From Butyrivibrio sp. (lineage in GTDB: Bacteria > Bacillota > Clostridia > Lachnospirales > Lachnospiraceae): a stretch of DNA of 61,556 nt. Shown here piece after piece: positions 54,117-61,556 of this stretch. How positions within the stretch are numbered: the first letter of the stretch is position 1; each line of letters opens with the position of its first letter. Location: NCBI RefSeq assembly GCF_017635265.1, contig NZ_JAGBLU010000069.1, forward strand, positions 1-61,556, written 5' to 3'. A program made the position numbers and the translations under genes. Below the pieces are notes generated by a model. That model worked only from the letters and a program-made list of their open reading frames with translations, had not been told where the DNA came from and ran no database searches.

Positions 54117-55916
54117 TTGAATATGACATTAAAGGACATGGAGAGGCAACATTCCGACAGGAAATTATCCGGCAAGGATAAAGCCCGCAACATGTCAATA
54201 AAATACAAAATAGCATCAATGACAGTCGTAGTAGCACTAATTCCAATAGTGCTACTTACTGTTTTGATGCTTATTTTTTATAACAGGGCTATTATGCAGA
54301 GGGCAGAGAAACAGATAGAAGAGAATATAAGGATTATGTCCGACAGGATTTCTTCTGTTCTTAAAAACGGTGAACTCTGTTCCAATAATCTGACTATTGA
54401 ATTCAGTAATTTTTATAATGACAGAGTAATGAAACAGGTCACAAGGGATGCAAGGATAACATCGCAGCTGTCACAATCACTATTAATATACAATGGCATT
54501 TCGTCAATTGTTTTTATGGACGCTGATGGAAGATTTTATTCCAGCGATCCTGCCCTTGAGAGCATAAAAGAAGAAATAAAAAGCTCTGAATATGTAGCTT
54601 CATTGAATAATATGGGTGGTAAGACTGTAATGATGGACCCGACCATTAATATTATGAATCGTGAAGACAAAGAGATAGTTACCATGGGAAAGCATGTGAT
54701 TAACATAGTTACCGGAAGTCCTATTGGATATCTTTTTATAAATATGGATAAGGACTATCTGATTGAGTCATCACAGAGCGAAATAAGCTATTACTTCTTA
54801 TACGATACTAATGGGAATTGCATTTCTGAAAGATTAAGAACCGAGCCTATCTATTCTGATAATGATTTTTTAAGAGGTCTTTTTACCGGAACCGCTGAAG
54901 TCTTAAAATATGACGGTGAAACTTATCTGATGGCAAAAGATGAGATTGAAGAGTTTAAATGGACCATTGTGGGCATCACCAATCTCAACAGGTTTAATGT
55001 TACAGGCAGAGATCTGAGATTTATTCTTTTAACTACAGGATCTATTTCCGCAGTTCTTTTGCTCTTATCTGTTATCTTTTCTACCAATATCATAACAAGA
55101 CCACTTAAGATCCTTCACGATGGTGCCGAGCAGATTGCTGAGGGCGACATGAGCTACAGGTTCAGATTTAAGACCAGGGATGAGATAGGAAGACTTGGCA
55201 GGATATTTAACTACATGACTCAAAGAAACTTAGAGCTTATTAAACAGGTTGATGAAGAAGCAAAAAAGAAAAGGGAATATGAGCTTTCGCTTATTCAAGA
55301 ACAGGTTAAGCCTCATTTTCTTTATAACACGCTGGATATAATAATAATGCTCATAGAAATGAACCGGTCAAAAGAGGCAGCCAGAGTTACTCAAAAGCTT
55401 GCTAATTATTATAAGAATTCGCTTTCCGGAAGTGAGGAAATAGTAAGTATTGAACGTGAGATTCAAATAACCAGAGATTATCTTAATCTTCAGACTATGC
55501 GATATGGCGATAAGTTTAAATACAGCTTTGATATACCGGCTTCGCTCTATGCAACAAGTATACCCAAGATGACCTTGCAGCCCCTTATTGAAAATGCGAT
55601 TTATCATGGACTTAAATATAAAGAGGACTGGGGAAGTATCGAAATTTCAGGAGAAAGAAAGGATGGGCTTATTCTTCTTTTTGTGAGGGACGATGGAGTT
55701 GGTATAGATAGTGACAAGCTTTTATCCATGCAGGAAAAATTAAAAAAGAATGAGATACCGGAAGATGCTGAAAGAAAGCATTTTGGAGTGTATAGTGTAG
55801 ATCACAGATTGCGCCTTTACTTTGGAGATGAATACGGCCTTAACGTAGATAGTATCAGGGGCGTTGGAACTACTTTTACTATCAGTATTCCTGATGGTAA
55901 CGAAAGAGGTAAATAG
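54117..55916 (+). CDS. YesM-like sensor histidine kinase
   Basis: This 599-residue kinase has membrane segments at about 31-53 and 300-324 around a large extracellular Cache-like sensor domain. HAMP (RPLKILHDGAEQIAEGDMSYRF), the His_kinase box QEQVKPHFLYNTLDIIIMLIEMNR (His phospho-acceptor) and a HATPase domain with PLIENAIYHGLKY and DDGVGI follow. Start is TTG 54117 or ATG 54123; AAAGGA fits either. It follows the sugar permeases and precedes its regulator, so it likely senses the sugar or its binding protein. Confidence 0.92.
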   Translation: MNMTLKDMERQHSDRKLSGKDKARNMSIKYKIASMTVVVALIPIVLLTVLMLIFYNRAIMQRAEKQIEENIRIMSDRISSVLKNGELCSNNLTIEFSNFYNDRVMKQVTRDARITSQLSQSLLIYNGISSIVFMDADGRFYSSDPALESIKEEIKSSEYVASLNNMGGKTVMMDPTINIMNREDKEIVTMGKHVINIVTGSPIGYLFINMDKDYLIESSQSEISYYFLYDTNGNCISERLRTEPIYSDNDFLRGLFTGTAEVLKYDGETYLMAKDEIEEFKWTIVGITNLNRFNVTGRDLRFILLTTGSISAVLLLLSVIFSTNIITRPLKILHDGAEQIAEGDMSYRFRFKTRDEIGRLGRIFNYMTQRNLELIKQVDEEAKKKREYELSLIQEQVKPHFLYNTLDIIIMLIEMNRSKEAARVTQKLANYYKNSLSGSEEIVSIEREIQITRDYLNLQTMRYGDKFKYSFDIPASLYATSIPKMTLQPLIENAIYHGLKYKEDWGSIEISGERKDGLILLFVRDDGVGIDSDKLLSMQEKLKKNEIPEDAERKHFGVYSVDHRLRLYFGDEYGLNVDSIRGVGTTFTISIPDGNERGK

Positions 55917-55917
55917 T

Positions 55918-57477
55918 TTGAATAAGATAATGATTGTTGATGATATGCCTATTTTTCTGGAGTATTTAAGAGGGTGTATTGATTGGAATGCATATGGCTT
56001 TGAGATATGCTGTGAGGCACACGACGGGAGAGATGCTCTTGAAAAAATGGAAGAGTATCTTCCGGATGTGGTTTTGACAGATATAACGATGCCCTATTTA
56101 AATGGATTGGAACTTTCCGAAAGAATTATAAAAGACTATCCGGATACTTCAGTTGTGCTGATAACCGGCAATAATGAATTTGAATATGCAAGAAAAGCAG
56201 TAAAAATAGGAGTATGTGACTATATTGTAAAGCCTTTTGAAAAAGAAGAACTGATACTTAGTCTTTTAAAACTTCAGGATAATATCGGCAAAGCCGTAGA
56301 AATTTCTTTGAAGGATGACTATGCTCTTACCGATGAGCTTAAATCACTGATATATGCAGGTATTTCTGACGGAGAAAACGGAAAGGCAATTGAAGAAAAG
56401 ATTTTTGGATGGGGAAGCGGTGCCGGATTTTTACTTGGACTATTAAAGTTCGATGATAACGTCAATAACAACAGTTCCAGAGAAGAAATTATGAACTGGG
56501 CCGGATTTATCGCAAAAATGCTTGGTGACAAACTGGAAATCAATGGTGAAATAAAACTGTTTAATGATTTTGAAAATAGCATTGTAATTCTAATGCGCTT
56601 TAATAAAGCTGAAGATATCAACAGTTTTAAGGGCTATGAATTTACAGACATTATTGATATTGTCAAAAATCAGTTGGGGTTTGATATTTCGATTGCACTA
56701 TCAAAGGCATCTGAAATAAAAGACATTCGAAAGGCCTATGAAAAAGCAATCAGTGCAATAATGGTAAAAGGTTATGGGAAGTTTTTAGATCTTAGAAACG
56801 AAACAAGACCTCCGGTTTTTTCTTCAATTGATGCGATTCTAAGGCTTAATAAAGACATAGAGAATCTTTTGGATGAAGATGTCGGAAATGTTATCAATTC
56901 CATGTGGCAGCATATAAAAGAGGACAAACAGGCGGAAAACGGTCCCGGGATTTCCGATATGAATATATTAAGCAGTGCAATCAGCGTCCTTATGACAAAT
57001 ATTATAAATTCCGGATTTTCAATTGAAAAAATATATGGAGATGGTTTTTCTCCTGAGGCTTTTTTTTCAGGTTCAATAAGTCCTGATGAGATGAAAGATA
57101 AGGTTATTTATCTTTTTAAAAAAAGAATAGAGTTTGAGAAAAACAAAAACAAGTCAAAATCAAGGGATGTTGCTCTTTCTGCCAAGGAATATATTGAAAA
57201 CAACTATAAAAACAGCGAACTGACAATAACCGATATTTCTGAAGAATTATGCGTAAACCAGACCTATCTTAGAAAAATGTTTAAAAGTGAGATGGATATG
57301 ACTCTTTCAGAATACATTACTCAGGTAAGAATGCAGGAGGCAAAAAGGCTGATTACCATGACGGATGAAAAGCTTTCATTGGTTGCTGAAGAAGTGGGAT
57401 TTAGCGATGTGAGTTATTTTTCCAATGTTTTTAAAAAATATTATGGAATTTCCCCTCGTAGTATGAGCAAAGAGTAG
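55918..57477 (+). CDS. YesN/AraC-type response regulator
   Basis: This 519-residue regulator starts at TTG 55918 (GAGGT 8 nt upstream; the stop of the kinase is one base before). The receiver (about 1-120: IVDDMP, VVLTDITMPYLNGLE, VLITGNNEFEYA, IVKPF) is followed by a long middle region of about 290 residues and a C-terminal AraC-type double helix-turn-helix (about 420-519: ISEELCVNQTYLRKMFKSEMDMTLSEYITQVRMQEAKRL and VAEEVGFSDVSYFSNVFKKYYGISP). It should control the sugar operon. Confidence 0.93.
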   Translation: MNKIMIVDDMPIFLEYLRGCIDWNAYGFEICCEAHDGRDALEKMEEYLPDVVLTDITMPYLNGLELSERIIKDYPDTSVVLITGNNEFEYARKAVKIGVCDYIVKPFEKEELILSLLKLQDNIGKAVEISLKDDYALTDELKSLIYAGISDGENGKAIEEKIFGWGSGAGFLLGLLKFDDNVNNNSSREEIMNWAGFIAKMLGDKLEINGEIKLFNDFENSIVILMRFNKAEDINSFKGYEFTDIIDIVKNQLGFDISIALSKASEIKDIRKAYEKAISAIMVKGYGKFLDLRNETRPPVFSSIDAILRLNKDIENLLDEDVGNVINSMWQHIKEDKQAENGPGISDMNILSSAISVLMTNIINSGFSIEKIYGDGFSPEAFFSGSISPDEMKDKVIYLFKKRIEFEKNKNKSKSRDVALSAKEYIENNYKNSELTITDISEELCVNQTYLRKMFKSEMDMTLSEYITQVRMQEAKRLITMTDEKLSLVAEEVGFSDVSYFSNVFKKYYGISPRSMSKE

Positions 57478-57546
57478 TGTATTTTAGGGCTTTTGTGGTA
57501 TTATTTAAAATAAGAAAAAATGCTTTTGCAGCATAAGGAGGATATC

Positions 57547-57900
57547 ATGAAAAACATACTTATTGTTGATGATTCAACTGTTTCAAGAAGAATTCTTAAG
57601 AATATGTTTGAAGCTGTAGGACACACAGTAGTAGGTGAGGCGTTAAATGGTAAAGAGGGATATGATCTTTATGTTAAGCTTTCACCGGATGTGGTTACCA
57701 TGGATATTACAATGCCGGAGATGAACGGACTCGATGCTCTTAAGCATATCAAAGAACATGATCCTGATGCCAAAGTCATCATACTTTCAGCTGCAGGACA
57801 GCAGGAAAAGAAAGAAGAAGCACAAAAACTGGGGGCAACTGAATTTATTACCAAGCCCTATGAAAAAAGGACAATACTTGAAGCAGTAGAAAGATGCTAA
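57547..57900 (+). CDS. Stand-alone CheY-like receiver protein
   Basis: This 117-residue single-domain response regulator has the acidic pair in LIVDDSTVSRRIL, the phospho-Asp in VVTMDITMPEMNGLDAL, LSAAG and the Lys in TKPYEKRTI. There is no output domain. AAGGAGG lies 5 nt before the ATG 57547. It is separated by 69 bp from the YesN gene and sits 17 bp before proA. It might bind flagellar or kinase partners; no chemotaxis genes are in this window. Confidence 0.88.
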   Translation: MKNILIVDDSTVSRRILKNMFEAVGHTVVGEALNGKEGYDLYVKLSPDVVTMDITMPEMNGLDALKHIKEHDPDAKVIILSAAGQQEKKEEAQKLGATEFITKPYEKRTILEAVERC

Positions 57901-57917
57901 ACACTTAGGAGGAGTAA

Positions 57918-59162
57918 ATGGAGCTACTTGATATTTGCAAAAATGCGAAAGCGGCAAGAATAGACATGCTAAAGCTTTCGACAGGGGAGAAAAATGACGC
58001 GCTTTTAGCTGTTGCAAAAGGGCTTCTTGCGGATAGCGACAAAATTCTTGATGCAAACAGAAAAGACTATGAAAATGGTCAGAAAAACGGAATGCATCAG
58101 GGACTTTTAGACAGATTGAAGTTAGACGAAAAAAGAATTGAAGCCATGGCTGACGGGATAAGGCAGGTGGCTGAATTAGAAGATCCAATCGGACAGGAAA
58201 TTGAGCATTTTGTAAGACCCAATGGCCTTAAAATAAAGAAAGTCAGAGTACCTTTGGGAGTTGTGGGAATTATCTATGAATCAAGACCTAATGTCACAGC
58301 CGACGCTTTTGCACTTACATTTAAGTCCGGTAATGTAGCAATACTTAAAGGCGGAAGTGATGCTATTAACAGTAATATAGCAATTACAAACTCCATAAGA
58401 AATACTTTAAAGGGATTAAATATTGTAGCTGATGCTATTCAGCTGATTGAAAATACAGACAGACAGGTTACTACAGACTTCATGAAAATGAATGACTATG
58501 TAGATGTTCTCATTCCAAGAGGAAGCGCCGGGCTTATAAGAGCAGTTGTTGAAAATTCAAATATTCCGGTTATTGAAACCGGTACAGGTAATTGCCATAT
58601 TTATGTTGATAAAGATGCAGATTTTGAGAAAGCCATCCCAATCATTATCAATGCCAAAACTCAGAGAATCGGTGTATGTAATGCGGCTGAATCACTGATT
58701 GTGCATGAAGATATTAAAAATGACTTCCTTCCATTATTTGAAAAGGCAATGAAGGAACACTCTGTTGAGATTCGTGCAGACAGAGAAAGCAAGGCACTTA
58801 TGCCACTTGCAATAGATGCGACAGAAGATGATTTTGGGCGAGAGTATCTTGATTATATTATTTCGGTCAAAACGGTGAAAAATGTTGATGAAGCTATAGC
58901 CCACATTAATAAATACGGCACGGGGCATTCAGAGGCAATAATCACAGAAAACAAAGAGAATGCAGATAGATTTTTAGCCCTTGTTGATGCTGCATGTGTT
59001 TACGTTAACGCATCAACAAGATTTACTGACGGTTTTGAATTTGGATTTGGAGCAGAAATTGGCATCAGTACGCAAAAACTTCATGCGAGAGGGCCAATGG
59101 GATTAAAAGAACTTACCTCCTACAAGTACCAGATTTGCGGAAATGGTCAGACTAGAGTATAA
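57918..59162 (+). CDS. proA: Glutamate-5-semialdehyde dehydrogenase (gamma-glutamyl phosphate reductase)
   Basis: This 414-residue enzyme reduces gamma-glutamyl phosphate, the second step of proline synthesis. Signatures are VRVPLGVVGIIYESRPNVTADAFAL, LKGGSDAINSN, IPRGSAGLIRAV, VIETGTGNCHIYVDKDAD, AKTQRIGVCNAAESL with the catalytic Cys, and the end with ASTRFTDGFEFGFGAEIGIST. The AGGAGG site is clear. proB lies about 40 kb upstream. Confidence 0.97.
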   Translation: MELLDICKNAKAARIDMLKLSTGEKNDALLAVAKGLLADSDKILDANRKDYENGQKNGMHQGLLDRLKLDEKRIEAMADGIRQVAELEDPIGQEIEHFVRPNGLKIKKVRVPLGVVGIIYESRPNVTADAFALTFKSGNVAILKGGSDAINSNIAITNSIRNTLKGLNIVADAIQLIENTDRQVTTDFMKMNDYVDVLIPRGSAGLIRAVVENSNIPVIETGTGNCHIYVDKDADFEKAIPIIINAKTQRIGVCNAAESLIVHEDIKNDFLPLFEKAMKEHSVEIRADRESKALMPLAIDATEDDFGREYLDYIISVKTVKNVDEAIAHINKYGTGHSEAIITENKENADRFLALVDAACVYVNASTRFTDGFEFGFGAEIGISTQKLHARGPMGLKELTSYKYQICGNGQTRV

Positions 59163-59186
59163 GGCATGTAAAGGGACAAGTATTTT

Positions 59187-60314
59187 ATGTTACATGGTAA
59201 TGAAGAAATATTAGAGGCAAAAAAACATATTGTTGAAGTTGCAAAAGAACTTTATGAAATTGGTTTATTGGTAAGAACCTGGGGGAATGTCAGTCAGAGA
59301 ATTGATGAAAAGAGTTTTTTGATCACACCAAGTGGAATTGAGTATGAAGATCTTACACCTGATATGGTGGTGGCAGTTAATATAGATGATCTTTCATATG
59401 ATGGTGATATTATTCCATCAAACGAAAAAGCTGTACATGCTGTGTGTTACAGAGAAAGAACTGACGTGGATTTTATTGTACATACACATCAGGTATATGC
59501 ATCATGCGTAGGAACGCTTGGCATGAAAAAGGTCTTTTCATATCTGGACGATGTAGATGTTCTAATCCCTGTTGCTGCATTTGCGCTTCCCGGAACAAAT
59601 CAGCTGGTTGAAAATGTCAGAAAGTGCATAAAAAAATATCCCGATTTGAATGGTTTTATTATGGCCAACCACGGGGCTTTGTTTTTAGGCAAGAATTCTA
59701 AAGAGGCAATTTATGAAGCCGAAAAAATGGAAGTTGCCTGCAACAACTTTCTTATAGATGTATGCAAGACAGATATAAAGCATGGTGTGGAATTTGGCTT
59801 CAACTCCCATCTTGAAGACGGAAAAATAGTTTATGACATACCGGACACACCGGTAAGAGTCAGACACATTCATGAGTCAATATATGCCAAGAGAAAAGAT
59901 ATAAAATACATTATTCATAATAAATCCGAAGCAGTTATGACTGTTTCCAGGAGAGCAAATCATATGAGACCGCTTTTATATGATTTTGCTCAGCTTATCG
60001 GGATAAGTGTCAAGGTTCCGAGTAATGAGCATGGTAAGGATGGATTGAGCTATCACAATATTAAAAAGAACGTGAATGTTGTTTTTTCTTTGTATGATGG
60101 TGCATATTGTCTGGGAGCAACTTACAGCGACGCTATGGATGTAGCTGATGTCCTTGATAAGGGGTGTATAGCTCATGTTGCGGTGATGCGTCATGGAGAA
60201 GGGCATTATTTGTCATTATGGGAATGCTATAAGATGAACAGATTCTATAGAAGGTCCTATTCAAAGCTTGCTGCTACAGCAAAAAAAGATAAAAAGGAGC
60301 TGCTTAAAAAATGA
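59187..60314 (+). CDS. Class II aldolase/adducin family protein with two domains, the second degenerate
   Basis: This 375-residue protein has a complete N-terminal class II aldolase domain (about 1-190): RTWGNVSQRID, TPSGIEYEDL, the zinc ligands VHTHQVYAS and a third His in MANHGALFLG. Residues about 205-375 look like a second copy (IHESIYAKRKDIKYIIHNKSEAVMTV ... VNVVFSLYDGAYCLGATYSDA) without these ligands. It may act on a sugar phosphate such as fuculose- or ribulose-phosphate, or another hydroxy-aldehyde. The next gene overlaps its stop by 4 bp. Confidence 0.8.
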   Translation: MLHGNEEILEAKKHIVEVAKELYEIGLLVRTWGNVSQRIDEKSFLITPSGIEYEDLTPDMVVAVNIDDLSYDGDIIPSNEKAVHAVCYRERTDVDFIVHTHQVYASCVGTLGMKKVFSYLDDVDVLIPVAAFALPGTNQLVENVRKCIKKYPDLNGFIMANHGALFLGKNSKEAIYEAEKMEVACNNFLIDVCKTDIKHGVEFGFNSHLEDGKIVYDIPDTPVRVRHIHESIYAKRKDIKYIIHNKSEAVMTVSRRANHMRPLLYDFAQLIGISVKVPSNEHGKDGLSYHNIKKNVNVVFSLYDGAYCLGATYSDAMDVADVLDKGCIAHVAVMRHGEGHYLSLWECYKMNRFYRRSYSKLAATAKKDKKELLKK

Positions 60315-61381
60315 TCAAAAAGCCAAATTCAATAAAACCGGGAAATACAATAGGGATCACGGCTCCTTCTTTTGGAGCTGCAACAGAGCCCTATAGTGTT
60401 CTTATAGATATTGCCATAAAAAATCTGCAGGACAGAGGTTATAAAATTCTTGAGGGAAAAACATCAAGAATGGGTGACGGTAAGGGTATAAGCACTGATC
60501 CTATGGTTACAAGTGCCGAGCTTATGCAGTTTTATAAGGATGATAGTATTGATGCCATTATTTCTGCCGGTGGCGGAGAGTTGATGAATGAAACTATTAC
60601 CCATGTAGATTTTGATGAGCTTAGAAACTGTAAGCCTAAGTGGTTTATAGGATATTCTGATAATACAAATTTTATTTTTCCGCTTGTAACTATTTCAAGG
60701 ACTATGGGAATCTATGGGCCTTGTATCAATGGATATGGAAAAAATTGGGAAGATACTGAAAAAGATGCATTTGCCTTGCTTGAAGGGACAAAGACTGAAT
60801 TTAAGGGATATGATATGTATGCCTATAATGATGAGCCGTCGGATCCGGAAGAAGCAATAGATTATGATAAGCTCATGAATTATAACCTCAATATGAAAAA
60901 AGTATTGAAAAGCTTTGATTGTTCATCGATGAGGGCTGTGCAGGTGGATGAATCCGTCAATCTTTCCTGTAAAGGAATACTGCTTGGCGGGTGCCTTGAT
61001 ATTTTGACAAATATCTGCGGAACGAGGTTTGACAGGGTAAAAGGATTTAAAGAAGAATATAAGGATATTATCTGGGTGATGGAAGCGTGCGATTTAAGTG
61101 TTATGGCTTACAGGCGAGCTCTTTGGAACTTAAGAGAGGCCGGATGGTTTGATGGAGCAAAAGGCTTTATCATCGGAAGAGCACGTGGTGCAAGAGGCGG
61201 CGAGTTTACAGGAGTTAATGAATATAATGCCGTTACTGATATGCTGGAATGTTTTGGAGCACCAATCATTATGGATGCAGACATTGGACACATTTCTCCA
61301 ATGCTTCCTGTTGTAATGGGAGCTGAAGCAACTGTATCAGCCATGGGAAATGATTTAAGTCTTATTTATACATCTCTTTAA
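60311..61381 (+). CDS. LD-carboxypeptidase / MccF-like peptidase (S66 family)
   Basis: This 356-residue serine peptidase starts at ATG 60311 (AAAAAGGAG upstream). The triad is visible: the nucleophile Ser in WFIGYSDNT, Glu in WVMEACDLS and His in DADIGHISPMLP. Members either cut tetrapeptide ends of cell-wall peptides or confer self-immunity to microcin C-like peptide nucleotides (MccF). It is followed by a strong terminator. The two alternatives cannot be separated from sequence alone. Confidence 0.88.
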   Translation: MIKKPNSIKPGNTIGITAPSFGAATEPYSVLIDIAIKNLQDRGYKILEGKTSRMGDGKGISTDPMVTSAELMQFYKDDSIDAIISAGGGELMNETITHVDFDELRNCKPKWFIGYSDNTNFIFPLVTISRTMGIYGPCINGYGKNWEDTEKDAFALLEGTKTEFKGYDMYAYNDEPSDPEEAIDYDKLMNYNLNMKKVLKSFDCSSMRAVQVDESVNLSCKGILLGGCLDILTNICGTRFDRVKGFKEEYKDIIWVMEACDLSVMAYRRALWNLREAGWFDGAKGFIIGRARGARGGEFTGVNEYNAVTDMLECFGAPIIMDADIGHISPMLPVVMGAEATVSAMGNDLSLIYTSL

Positions 61382-61391
61382 AAATATCGCA

Positions 61392-61412
61392 GGGAGCGGT
61401 TTTGCCGCTCCC
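61392..61412 (+). terminator. Terminator stem behind the S66 peptidase
   Basis: GGGAGCGG / CCGCTCCC with a TTTTG loop forms a strong 8-bp GC-rich stem. The expected T-run after it is poor (TGTATTCAGTTT), which fits the intron having inserted near or into the tail. Confidence 0.85.
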
Positions 61413-61420
61413 TGTATTCA

Positions 61421-61556
61421 GTTTGCGCGCCATGGGCGCGCTCTAACGGGTGTAAGTCCCAAACACACCCAGATAGTGGGAAGTGTATAGCCGAACAGCA
61501 AGGGTGTCCATCGTGAGGTGGAATCTGAAGGAAGCTGTAAGCAAATCTCTGGTCCG
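61421..61556 (+). mobile_element. 5' part of a group II intron, cut by the window edge
   Basis: The sequence after the terminator has the hallmarks of domain I of a bacterial group II intron: a perfect hairpin GCGCGCC ATG GGCGCGC at 61425-61441, then CTAACGGGTGTAAGTCCC, ATAGCCGAACAGCAAGGGTGTCCATCGTGAGGTGGAATCTGAAGGAAGCTG and CAAATCTCTGGTCCG (written here as separate recognisable blocks). I recognise these from Firmicutes introns. The precise 5' splice site is unclear, since a GUGYG start is not obvious. The intron-encoded protein and the 3' end lie outside the window. Confidence 0.8.

Overview
The window looks like a chromosomal segment of an AT-rich, Gram-positive anaerobe of the Clostridia, most likely a Lachnospiraceae member close to Butyrivibrio or Pseudobutyrivibrio. 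That placement rests on Gram-positive style Shine-Dalgarno sites (GGAGG), frequent TTG starts, a Na+-pumping biotin decarboxylase operon, NfnAB-type electron bifurcation, YesMN-type sugar regulation, and a tmRNA whose tag ends ANDNLAIAA. It is inference; no database was searched. Almost every gene is on the + strand; only two (28836-29408 and 49644-50681) are on the - strand.

Layout. 1-150: a clipped reading frame and a triple repeat that may be the end of a mobile element. 309-5681: a biotin-dependent decarboxylase/transcarboxylase operon (12S-like carboxyltransferase, OadG-like lipoprotein, biotin carrier, OadB, OadA) behind a Rex/Crp-like dyad. 5785-11650: glycogen debranching enzyme, a small membrane protein, an OmpR/EnvZ-type two-component pair and a lipoprotein. 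11758-17153: gpmI, secG, rnr, smpB and ssrA (RNA decay, secretion and ribosome rescue). 17196-17990: proB. 18027-26824: a cobalamin-riboswitch operon for corrinoid uptake (btuFCD) and nucleotide-loop assembly (cobD, cobT, a double-domain cobU, cobS, cbiB), ending in a HAD phosphatase. 26890-36439: glmS, a small unknown gene on the other strand, ftsK/spoIIIE, the folate C1 genes fhs and folD, and a zinc-ribbon/TPR surface protein. 36536-38859: nfnAB. 38861-39335: a gene-free region made of two large nested palindromes. 39407-49608: a MORN protein, rlmH, phoH, a degenerate PgpH-like protein, ybeY, a flippase, two FAD proteins, an ECF-type membrane protein and 5-formyl-THF cyclo-ligase. 49644-50681: an HD-GYP response regulator. 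50923-57477: a sugar ABC importer with its YesMN-like two-component system. 57547-61381: a CheY-like protein, proA, a double class II aldolase and an LD-carboxypeptidase. 61421-61556: the 5' part of a group II intron just behind a terminator, cut by the window edge.

How the genes work together. The operon at 309-5681 would couple transfer or loss of CO2 from carboxylated acids to Na+ export, and NfnAB would balance NADH, NADPH and ferredoxin. The B12 operon scavenges incomplete corrinoids and rebuilds the lower ligand loop. fhs, folD and the cyclo-ligase supply folate C1 units. rnr, smpB and ssrA form a ribosome-rescue neighbourhood. proB and proA are both present but lie 40 kb apart.

The least explained sequence is non-coding: two adjacent palindromes of about 190-200 bp (38885-39076 and 39116-39315) whose central hairpin loops are exact 15-nt reverse complements of each other, a third long palindrome of about 150 bp at 46610-46758, and a small hairpin repeat family at 13708-13823. 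Among proteins the standouts are a PgpH-like protein that has lost its HD metal-binding motif, a tandem CobU fusion, and a class II aldolase with a degenerate second domain.
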